Assembly: GCA_009786715.1 (NCBI GenBank)
Contig: WQRN01000004.1
Span: 36,617-48,566 of the forward strand
From: Treponema sp.
Lineage (GTDB): Bacteria; Spirochaetota; Spirochaetia; Treponematales; Breznakiellaceae
DNA length: 11,950 bases
Direction of reading: 5' to 3'
The position numbers and the translations under genes are program-made. Below the pieces are notes generated by a model. It was not told the origin of the DNA. It made no database searches and saw only the letters and a list, made by a program, of their open reading frames with translations. Each line of letters begins with the position of its first letter. Positions within the stretch are counted from its first letter, which is position 1. Below, piece by piece: positions 1 to 6,045 of the stretch.

Positions 1-59
1 CCCGCCGTGTTAAGCCCTCTGTCATTGCATGGTAAACAAATATACAGTAGACTTAAAAT
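1..59. other. Left edge, upstream of hprK
   Basis: This short stretch lies before the first complete gene. One plus-strand frame is open from the edge to a TAA at 33-35 and ends ...RRVKPSVIAW, which could be the tail of an upstream gene. Another frame closes at 11-13, and a third runs on into hprK to a TAG at 94-96. None can be assigned with so little sequence. In the hprK frame there are stops at 48-50 and 54-56, so hprK cannot start earlier than its ATG at 60. Confidence 0.3.
25..53 (+). promoter_or_regulatory. Candidate hprK operon promoter abutting the start codon
   Basis: TTGCAT (25-30) and TAGACT (48-53) are separated by 17 nt and match the housekeeping -35 and -10 consensus at 3/6 and 4/6. 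The putative -10 ends 6 nt before the hprK ATG, so transcription would begin at or next to the start codon. No Shine-Dalgarno sequence precedes the ATG, which fits a leaderless transcript. The boxes are weak. The support is mainly the near-identical arrangement before the HD-GYP gene at 9805-9819. Confidence 0.3.
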
Positions 60-1049
60 ATGGCCGACAGAGTCTTTACAGTGCTTGATCTTATAGACCT
101 CGATCTCAAGGAGCACAATTCCTTGAATTTGCGCTGTATCGGCGGCAGGAAAGGTCTTGGAAGGCCAATCGACATTCCGGATCTGAACCGGCCGATGGGC
201 GCAATAATGGGCTTTTTTGAAGATTTCGCGTTTCAAAGGATTCAACTTTTCGGACGCGGAGAAGTGGCGTTTTTAAGACAGCTCGAAAACGACGGCAGAA
301 CCGATTCAATCAGGGAAATGTTCAACTATCACATGCCTTGCTGTATTTTTACTCATAACCTCAGTCCGCACAGGGAATTTTTTGAAATCGCCGAAAACGC
401 GCAATGCCCCATCCTTCAGACCGACCTTGGATCAGCGGATTTTTCCTCGAGAATTATGCGCATCCTGTCAAGAATTTTCTCTCCGCGCCAGGTTGTACAC
501 GGCGTACTTGTTGAAGTTTACGGTCTGGGTATTTTGATTCAGGGCGATTCAGGCGTAGGAAAGAGCGAAACCGCATTGGAGCTGATTCACAGAGGACACC
601 GCCTTGTAGCTGACGATGTTGTAGAAATTAACTGCATCAACGGAAATACATTGATGGGCGCGGGCGCTAATAAAATTATCGGACACCACATGGAAATCCG
701 CGGTCCCGGAATTATTAATATAACCCACCTTTTCGGAGTAAGAGCGATCAGAGACCGCAAGGAAATTCAGCTTTTGGTTGATTTGGAAGAATGGGATTCA
801 AGCAAGAATTACGACAGACTCGGCGCTGAGGATCATACAGTCGAGCTATTAGGCGTAAATATTCCCAAGCTGACTATACCGGTAAAACCGGGGCGCAATA
901 TCCCGATTATCATCGAGACGGCGGCAATGAACGAGCGCCTGAAATCGATGGGATACCATGCCGCGAGAGAATTCAACAAAAATATTTTAAAGTGGATCGA
1001 AAGCGACGCCGCAAGGTCTGTTTTCTTCGGCCACGAAGATATAATTTAA
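60..1049 (+). CDS. hprK: HPr kinase/phosphorylase
   Basis: This is the bifunctional cytoplasmic enzyme that phosphorylates HPr on Ser46 using ATP or pyrophosphate and removes the phosphate by phosphorolysis. At 329 residues it has the usual family length. An N-terminal domain (about 1-130) precedes the P-loop catalytic domain. The Walker A motif GDSGVGKS is at 162-169 with K168, the conserved catalytic-region histidine is H147 (VVHG), and the acidic pair D185/D186 sits in VADDVVEI. The HprK signature MEIRGPGIIN is at 211-220, and the C-terminal PGRN...IETAAMN block is at 278-291. All expected active-site residues appear intact. ATG 60 is the earliest possible start because in-frame stops lie at 48-50 and 54-56. 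It has no Shine-Dalgarno, unlike most downstream genes. Its substrate gene ptsH follows after 14 nt. No sugar-transport PTS genes are visible, so the role is probably regulatory. Confidence 0.97.
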   Translation: MADRVFTVLDLIDLDLKEHNSLNLRCIGGRKGLGRPIDIPDLNRPMGAIMGFFEDFAFQRIQLFGRGEVAFLRQLENDGRTDSIREMFNYHMPCCIFTHNLSPHREFFEIAENAQCPILQTDLGSADFSSRIMRILSRIFSPRQVVHGVLVEVYGLGILIQGDSGVGKSETALELIHRGHRLVADDVVEINCINGNTLMGAGANKIIGHHMEIRGPGIINITHLFGVRAIRDRKEIQLLVDLEEWDSSKNYDRLGAEDHTVELLGVNIPKLTIPVKPGRNIPIIIETAAMNERLKSMGYHAAREFNKNILKWIESDAARSVFFGHEDII

Positions 1050-1055
1050 AGGAAG
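1048..1055 (+). promoter_or_regulatory. Ribosome binding site fixing the GTG start of ptsH
   Basis: AAAGGAAG overlaps the hprK stop codon and ends 8 nt before the GTG at 1064. With a first residue of Met, the protein places the phosphorylated His at 15 and the regulatory Ser at 46, the family's standard numbering, which confirms this non-ATG start. Confidence 0.8.
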
Positions 1056-1063
1056 CTTAGAAA

Positions 1064-1330
1064 GTGTTTGAGAAAACCGTTAAAGTAACAAACAGGGCCG
1101 GCATTCACGCCCGCCCTTCCGCGCTGCTTGTTCAGACAACAAAAAATTTCACATCTAATATCTATTTTCAGAAAGGATCAGATCGGATTAACGCTAAATC
1201 TATAATGGGTATTATTACCCTGGGCGCCGCTTACGGCACAGAAATCAGAATAATAGCTGACGGAGAAGACGAAGAATCCGCGGTAGAAACAATCGTTAAA
1301 CTCTTTGAATCAAAATTCGAGGAAGAGTAA
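1064..1330 (+). CDS. ptsH: Phosphocarrier protein HPr
   Basis: HPr is the small cytoplasmic phosphocarrier of the phosphotransferase system and the substrate of HprK. It has 88 residues, typical of the family. The enzyme I phosphorylation site H15 is in GIHARPSA (13-20), and the HprK site S46 is in NAKSIMGI (43-50). Both sites are canonical, so the protein can in principle carry both His-P and Ser-P. The start is GTG, chosen because of the ribosome binding site at 1048-1055 and the exact H15/S46 numbering. It lies 14 nt after hprK and 5 nt before the sensor kinase, so the three are very likely co-transcribed. Enzyme I and EII components are not in the window. Whether it feeds sugar transport or serves only as a signalling protein cannot be judged here, although spirochaetes with an incomplete PTS are known. 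Confidence 0.97.
   Translation: MFEKTVKVTNRAGIHARPSALLVQTTKNFTSNIYFQKGSDRINAKSIMGIITLGAAYGTEIRIIADGEDEESAVETIVKLFESKFEEE
1319..1327 (+). promoter_or_regulatory. Ribosome binding site fixing the GTG start of the sensor kinase
   Basis: GAGGAAGAG lies inside the last codons of ptsH and ends 8 nt before GTG 1336. The next in-frame GTG (1351) has no comparable site, so 1336 is preferred. Overlap with the end of ptsH suggests translational coupling. Confidence 0.65.
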
Positions 1331-1335
1331 GTTTT

Positions 1336-3069
1336 GTGCAAAAAATAAAAGTGCGCCCTGAATATTCATTTCTAAGCGTTAGAATATTAATACCTATATA
1401 TTCATTACTTTGTCTTCTAACTGTTCTTTTTTCTAGAAATTTTTTTAAAGAGACTCTGCAGAACGGCGAGATGCCGGGCACTCTGGATTTAATTGTATTT
1501 TTTACAATTCCTGTTGTATTAATTATTATTCTTGGAATTTCTGTTTTAAATCTGCTGATGGACTTTATTTTCAAGCGCCCAGGCAGCAAATTTAACGCGA
1601 TGCTTTTGGCTTATTTCGCCGTTATAGTGGTATTTTCAATCGCGCCGATAACGCTGATGTCCAGCACAGCGCTGAATGAAATTATCCGTTTTTGGCACAG
1701 CGTAGACTCAAACGCGGCTACAAGAGCGGCAAACAGTTTTATAGCGGATAACTACTCGCTTCACCTTGAGCGTTACGAAAATATTCTAAAATATACTGAT
1801 TTTTCTTCAATTGAGCGTTCAAACGGAAAGCTTCCGCAGGATATATCGAGCGTTCAAACTTTCAGGTTAACGCAGGGCAGCTGGGAAGAAACTTCTTTTA
1901 CAGGCGGTGATGAATACAGGCTTTCGTATCTTCCCTCCGCGGAAAACGGTTTTTTAATAAGAGAAACGCCGCGCGACACGGGAACTATCCGTTATGTGCA
2001 AAGAATATCGCAAACTTCCGCGCGTCTGATAAATTACAATCTTGGAACCGGTTTTGACACAGGCAGAGCCGCTTTGAATAAAATGACAGATCGGTTTGAA
2101 ACAGTAAACCTGCTCAGAAAAAATATACGCCCTCTTTTATTTTATTTTTGCGCCGTATTTTTTCTCCCAACTCTTTTAATGACGGCAATTATCGCAATTT
2201 CGTTTACGCGGCGGATTACCCATCCAATTGTTGAATTAACGGAAGCAACCCAGCGCGTCGCGGAAGGAGATTTTTCCATTCAAATCCTGTCGCGCCGCAG
2301 CGACGAACTTGGCATCCTTATACGATCCTTCAACTCAATGGTACAGGATCTGGAAAAATCACGCGAAGCGCTTGTAAGAAGCGAAAAAATATCAATTTGG
2401 CAAAACATGGCGCAGCAGCTTGCGCACGAGATAAAAAATCCTCTGACCCCGATAAAACTTTCGGCGGAGCGGGCGCTTAGAAGATGGCAAAATGATCCTG
2501 AGCATATCGGAGAGATTCTTGAAAGTTCCATGATGGCGATTATTAAGGAAACCGAGGGACTTTCCATCCTTCTCAATGAATTCAGAACATTATCTAAACC
2601 TATGGAACCGTCTAAAACCGCGACCACATTATGCGAACCGGTGGTAGAAGTGATTAGCGCGTATTCAAGTTCTTATCCGAAAGTAAAGTTTGATATTGAA
2701 CATGTGCAGACTGATATCAATGTGAAAATCGACAAGAATCGTCTTTCTCAGATTCTTACAAATCTTGTGATAAACTCCATAGACGCCATGAACGGCGAAG
2801 GCGCGATTGAGCTGCGCTCGGATATTGTCAAAAAACGCGAGGTTTGTTATTGTAGGATTAGCGTCAAGGATTCAGGCAAGGGGATAAGCAGCGCGGATAG
2901 CCCTCTCATTTTTACTCCGTATTTTACAACAAAAGATTCAGGCACAGGGCTCGGGCTTCCCATTGTTGAACGGATCGTCGCGGATCACGGCGGCGCTATA
3001 TGGTTTGATTCGGCAGACGGTATCGGCACAACCTTCTACATTGATTTGCCGCTAACGGAAGAGACATAA
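1336..3069 (+). CDS. NtrY-like membrane sensor histidine kinase
   Basis: This 577-residue membrane kinase is the likely partner of the next gene's response regulator. Three hydrophobic segments lie near the N-terminus (about 12-32, 51-76 and 88-110). An extracytoplasmic sensing region of about 150 residues follows (111-265), then a fourth membrane helix (266-290), which gives the four-helix NtrY-like topology. A HAMP linker (291-345) leads straight into HisKA without an obvious PAS domain, which full-length NtrY proteins usually have. The H-box AHEIKNPLTPIKLSAE contains H364, and both the PLTPIKLSAE tail and the preceding WQNMAQQ are NtrY-style. ATP-binding motifs are complete: N480 in the N-box, DSGKGI at 512-517, F526/F530, and GTGLGL at 536-541. 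It should autophosphorylate and signal to the regulator whose ATG overlaps its stop by 1 nt. The signal sensed is unknown. Confidence 0.93.
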   Translation: MQKIKVRPEYSFLSVRILIPIYSLLCLLTVLFSRNFFKETLQNGEMPGTLDLIVFFTIPVVLIIILGISVLNLLMDFIFKRPGSKFNAMLLAYFAVIVVFSIAPITLMSSTALNEIIRFWHSVDSNAATRAANSFIADNYSLHLERYENILKYTDFSSIERSNGKLPQDISSVQTFRLTQGSWEETSFTGGDEYRLSYLPSAENGFLIRETPRDTGTIRYVQRISQTSARLINYNLGTGFDTGRAALNKMTDRFETVNLLRKNIRPLLFYFCAVFFLPTLLMTAIIAISFTRRITHPIVELTEATQRVAEGDFSIQILSRRSDELGILIRSFNSMVQDLEKSREALVRSEKISIWQNMAQQLAHEIKNPLTPIKLSAERALRRWQNDPEHIGEILESSMMAIIKETEGLSILLNEFRTLSKPMEPSKTATTLCEPVVEVISAYSSSYPKVKFDIEHVQTDINVKIDKNRLSQILTNLVINSIDAMNGEGAIELRSDIVKKREVCYCRISVKDSGKGISSADSPLIFTPYFTTKDSGTGLGLPIVERIVADHGGAIWFDSADGIGTTFYIDLPLTEET

Positions 3070-4463
3070 TGCCAGCAATTTTAATAATAGACGATGAACC
3101 CGGTATAAGATCCGCTTTATGTTCCATCCTTGAAGACGAAAAGTACAAGGTCTTTACATGTGAAGACGCGCTTGCCGGCATGGAAACGCTTAAACGCGAA
3201 ACTGTCGATTTAATCTTTTTAGATGTTCTTTTGCCGAAACTCGGCGGTATCGAAGCGCTGGAAAAAATACGAAGCGGATGGCCCCTAACGGAAATTATAA
3301 TGATTTCCGGCCACGCGAATATCGATATGGCGGTACGCGCCGTTAAACTCGGCGCTTTTGATTTTCTGGAAAAACCTCTGTCGCTCGATAAAGTTCTTAC
3401 AGTATGCAGAAATGCGCTTGCCATAAAAAATCTGCGCGAAGAAAATAAAACCTTAAAAAAACTAAGCAACTTTTCCTGCGAAAATATTATCGGCACAAGC
3501 GCTGCCATCAGAAATATCCGCGAAAATGTAAAACAGGCGGCAGGCAGTGACGCGAGGATTTTAATCACAGGCGAAAACGGCGCGGGGAAAGAAGTAATCG
3601 CAAGGGCAATCCATCTTTGTTCGTCGCGCTCTGATAATCCCTTTATCGATGTTAATTGCGCGGCAATTCCGGAAACTTTGATCGAAAGCGAATTGTTCGG
3701 ACACGAAAAAGGCGCTTTTACAGACGCGGTTTCAACGCGCAAAGGACGCTTCGAGCTGGCGCACGGCGGAACGCTTTTTCTGGACGAAATCGGCGACATG
3801 AGCTTATCCGCTCAGGCAAAAGTGCTGAGGGTTATTCAGGAACAAAAAATTGAGCGCGTAGGCGGCGAAAAAACAATCGAGACAGATGTCCGGATCATCG
3901 CCGCGACAAATCAGGATTTGGAAAAAGCATGCAAGGAAGGGCGGTTCAGGCAGGATCTTTTTTTCAGGCTGAATGTAATTCCCATCCACGCTCCCGCGCT
4001 GCGCGAAAGATCTGAGGATGTTCAGCACCTTTTGTGTTATTTTTTAAGCGCAATGGAAAAAGAAATTATTATTGAAGCTGACGCGCTGGAACTTCTAGCG
4101 TCTCATGACTGGCCGGGAAATGTGCGCGAATTAAAGAATTTGGCGGAAAGAATCGCGGTAATGCATACCGGAGACACGCTTAACGGCGAAGAACTTGAAA
4201 AGCTGCTTCATAAAAAAGAAAAAAAACCAGCAAATAAAAACAACGAAAACAATAAGACACCCGAAGAAAACATGCCAAAAGGCATATTTAATCAAAATTA
4301 CAATGACGCAAAAGACAGCTTTGAAAAATACTTTTTGGAGTTCCATCTTTTAAAAAATAATGGTATAATTTCCAGAACGGCCGAGGCAATCGGAATCTAT
4401 CCGAGCAACCTTCATGCCAAACTGAGAAAGTACAATATATTAACATCAGGTAATAAGGAATAG
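3069..4463 (+). CDS. NtrC-family sigma-54-dependent response regulator
   Basis: This predicted enhancer-binding activator has 464 residues. The receiver domain (1-120) has D8/D9, phospho-acceptor D52, S80 and K102. The AAA+ domain (about 138-380) has a Walker A GENGAGKE (168-175), a small variant of GESGTGKE, and Walker B in GGTLFLDEIG with D239/E240. Arginines in GRFRQDLFFRLN and the sensor II motif WPGNVREL (348-355) are present. The sigma-54 contact loop reads GAFTDA (215-220) rather than GAFTGA. A Lys/Asn-rich linker (about 382-402) leads to a Fis-type helix-turn-helix (about 415-457). The start codon overlaps the kinase stop (TAATG) and has GGAAGAG upstream, so kinase and regulator are translationally coupled and surely a pair. 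Promoters bearing clear -24/-12 elements were not found in the window, so its targets probably lie elsewhere. NtrX, AtoC or ZraR-like names would all be guesses. Confidence 0.94.
   Translation: MPAILIIDDEPGIRSALCSILEDEKYKVFTCEDALAGMETLKRETVDLIFLDVLLPKLGGIEALEKIRSGWPLTEIIMISGHANIDMAVRAVKLGAFDFLEKPLSLDKVLTVCRNALAIKNLREENKTLKKLSNFSCENIIGTSAAIRNIRENVKQAAGSDARILITGENGAGKEVIARAIHLCSSRSDNPFIDVNCAAIPETLIESELFGHEKGAFTDAVSTRKGRFELAHGGTLFLDEIGDMSLSAQAKVLRVIQEQKIERVGGEKTIETDVRIIAATNQDLEKACKEGRFRQDLFFRLNVIPIHAPALRERSEDVQHLLCYFLSAMEKEIIIEADALELLASHDWPGNVRELKNLAERIAVMHTGDTLNGEELEKLLHKKEKKPANKNNENNKTPEENMPKGIFNQNYNDAKDSFEKYFLEFHLLKNNGIISRTAEAIGIYPSNLHAKLRKYNILTSGNKE
4361..4369 (+). promoter_or_regulatory. 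Candidate internal promoter for lexA-holA (extended -10)
   Basis: TGGTATAAT is a perfect extended -10 (TGn plus TATAAT at 4364-4369), placed about 97 nt before the lexA start and inside the 3' end of the response regulator gene. The 17-nt upstream position holds only TTCCAT, a poor -35, but extended -10 promoters can do without one. Transcription would start near 4376. A dedicated promoter would let LexA regulate itself and holA independently of the upstream genes. No obvious known LexA operator was seen beside it. Confidence 0.35.
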
Positions 4464-4466
4464 TTT

Positions 4467-5069
4467 ATGAAAGAGCTGACAGATCGCCAAAAACAAGTCC
4501 TCACCTTCATCGCAAACTACATTAAAAAGCAGTCGTATCCGCCCACAATCAGAGAGATCGCGGATCATTTTGAAATTTCTGTTAAGGGCGCGCATGATCA
4601 TATAACCGCTCTTAAGAAAAAAGGACATTTAAAACAAGCAGACAAACGTCCGAGAACAATGGGACTTACCCATTTAAGACCGGAAGACGCGGATTTAATG
4701 GAAATACCTATTCTTGGAACTGTAGCCGCCGGCGTTCCGATTCTTGCCGAAGAAAACTTTGACGGAAATATATTACTTCACCGCTCCATGCTGAAAAAAA
4801 GTAAAAAATATTTCGCTTTAAAAGTTAAAGGCGATTCAATGTCGGGAGCCGGAATTCTGCAGGGCGACACCGCGATAATCGAAAAGATGAATACTGTCCG
4901 CAACGGTGAAATTGCCGTAGCGGTAATAGATGAAGCTGTAACATTGAAACGCTTTTATAAAGAAAGCTCCAGGATTAAACTGCAGGCTGAAAATCCGGCG
5001 TATAAACCTATCTATAGCCAAGATGTAAAAATTCTCGGCAGGCTGTTCAGCATAATCCGCTCATACTAA
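4467..5069 (+). CDS. lexA: LexA repressor, SOS regulator
   Basis: LexA represses DNA-damage response genes and cleaves itself when stimulated by RecA filaments. Its 200 residues match the usual length. The N-terminal winged helix-turn-helix covers about 1-65, with TIREIADHFEIS at 27-38 as the first part of the motif. The cleavage site is A88-G89 in GTVAAGVP. The Ser-Lys dyad is S124 (in GDSM) and K161 (in AVTLKR), and the C-terminal serine-peptidase fold is complete, so self-cleavage should work. The recognition-helix segment SVKGAHDHI (39-47) differs from the E. coli type, so its operator is probably different too. AAGGAA (4455-4460) sits 6 nt before ATG, and the gene follows the response regulator by 3 nt and precedes holA by 1 nt. 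A UmuD-like reading is unlikely because the DNA-binding domain is present. Confidence 0.96.
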   Translation: MKELTDRQKQVLTFIANYIKKQSYPPTIREIADHFEISVKGAHDHITALKKKGHLKQADKRPRTMGLTHLRPEDADLMEIPILGTVAAGVPILAEENFDGNILLHRSMLKKSKKYFALKVKGDSMSGAGILQGDTAIIEKMNTVRNGEIAVAVIDEAVTLKRFYKESSRIKLQAENPAYKPIYSQDVKILGRLFSIIRSY

Positions 5070-5070
5070 C

Positions 5071-6045
5071 ATGGAAGGCGGCGCGGCGAATTCTTATATC
5101 TTTCTCGGACCTGAACTCGGCAAGAAGCAGGACGCTGTTGATTCCATTAAGAAAAAATTCCCTTCATCCGAAACCTCGGTATTTTACGCAGGCGAGACAT
5201 CTGTAAGCGTGATTGCCGATTCAATTCAAAATCACAGTCTTTTCGCCGAAGCGCGTATTATTATTATTAAAAACGCGGAACTTATTAAAAAAAAGGATGA
5301 AACAGAACTGCTTGTTTCCTGCGTAAAAAATCTGGAAAGCGGCGTTCGTCTTATTTTTCTCTCAGATGAAATCCGCCTTGTTTCAGGGCTTGACGACTGC
5401 GTCCCTAACGCGAACCGTCAGGTTTTTTACGAAATGATTGAAAGAGAAAAAAATGAATGGGTTATGTCGTTTTTCAGGCGCGAAGGATATTCCATCGGCA
5501 ATGACTGCGCCGCCGCTATTCTTGAACTGGTAGAGAACAACACAGAAGCGCTTAGAAGAGAATGTTCGCGCTTGATTATGTTTCTGCCCAAAGACAAGCC
5601 TGTTAAGGCTGAAGATATCGATAAATGGCTTTCGCATAACAGAGAAGAATCGGCCTTTACGCTTTTTTCGCGCATCGCGGCAGGAGATCTTTCAAAAGCG
5701 CTTGAGTCGCTTTCCGTTATGTTAGCGGCAAAAGAAAAAGCGCAGGGAATTTTAGCAGGGCTTGCATGGTGCTTCAGAAAACTAAACGATTATTTATCTT
5801 TGCAGGAATCCGGAAACGCAGGTAATAATTTTGAGTTAAAAAAAATAGGTCTTTCGTCGCCGAAGGCAAGAGACGATTACGCGGCAGCTTCCCGCCGTTA
5901 CAGTGCCGAAGCTGTTGAAAAATGTCTTGCGCTTACCGCTGAGTACGATATGCTTTTGCGATCTCCCGTTTCTGTAATGGAAGAAATATTAATGGACAGG
6001 TATGTTCTTGCGGTGGTAAACGCGGGCGGGCGCAATTATATCTGA
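5071..6045 (+). CDS. holA: DNA polymerase III delta subunit (clamp loader)
   Basis: Delta is the clamp-opening subunit of the DNA polymerase III clamp loader. The protein has 324 residues, about family size. An N-terminal domain opens with YIFLGPELGKKQ (9-20), a degenerate P-loop-like region typical of delta, which does not hydrolyse ATP. The middle contains the IIIIKNAELI strand-helix, and the C-terminal part includes the conserved NREESAFTLFSRIAAGD block followed by helices of the collar domain. Identification rests on this family pattern, since delta is weakly conserved. The ATG lies 1 nt after the lexA stop with no Shine-Dalgarno, so translation probably depends on ribosomes finishing lexA. 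Codons 73-75 form a run of eight A with a correctly phased slippery heptamer. The stop overlaps the convergent hybrid kinase gene by 10 nt. Confidence 0.9.
   Translation: MEGGAANSYIFLGPELGKKQDAVDSIKKKFPSSETSVFYAGETSVSVIADSIQNHSLFAEARIIIIKNAELIKKKDETELLVSCVKNLESGVRLIFLSDEIRLVSGLDDCVPNANRQVFYEMIEREKNEWVMSFFRREGYSIGNDCAAAILELVENNTEALRRECSRLIMFLPKDKPVKAEDIDKWLSHNREESAFTLFSRIAAGDLSKALESLSVMLAAKEKAQGILAGLAWCFRKLNDYLSLQESGNAGNNFELKKIGLSSPKARDDYAAASRRYSAEAVEKCLALTAEYDMLLRSPVSVMEEILMDRYVLAVVNAGGRNYI
5289..5318 (+). other. dnaX-like slippery heptamer with downstream hairpin in holA
   Basis: A AAA AAG at 5289-5295 lies in the phase needed for -1 slippage (zero-frame codons AAA and AAG, Lys74-Lys75). 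A -1 shift would read GGA then TGA, ending a 76-residue product. Three nt downstream, GAAACAG (5299-5305) can pair with TTGTTTC (5312-5318) around a 6-nt loop, a weak stem. A GGA at 5277-5279 lies about 10 nt upstream. Whether slippage happens is unknown, and lysine-coded A runs are common. Confidence 0.25.

Noticed and set aside
1201..1206. Perfect TATAAT in ptsH as an internal promoter for the sensor kinase
   Set aside because: The bases encode the conserved Ser46 region of HPr, there is no -35 or extended -10 element, and they are explained by codon constraint.
1304..1314. TTTG-AAT-CAAA as a LexA box like the Leptospira type
   Set aside because: Spacing is 3 nt rather than the 5 nt I recall for that motif, it is inside ptsH, and it is not placed at a LexA-type promoter.
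2996..3799. Long minus-strand open frame (267 codons) opposite the kinase/regulator junction
   Set aside because: It lies antisense to two well-identified genes whose motifs fully explain the sequence. The product is Ser/Phe-rich with no recognisable domain, typical of a codon-bias shadow.
4794..4800. Seven-A run in lexA as a frameshift site
   Set aside because: The reading phase (AAA AAA AGT after G) does not form a standard -1 slippery heptamer.
5257..5268. Short ATT repeat in holA as a variable microsatellite
   Set aside because: Only about four trinucleotide units, encoding a hydrophobic strand. Length change would stay in frame and there is no sign of switching function.
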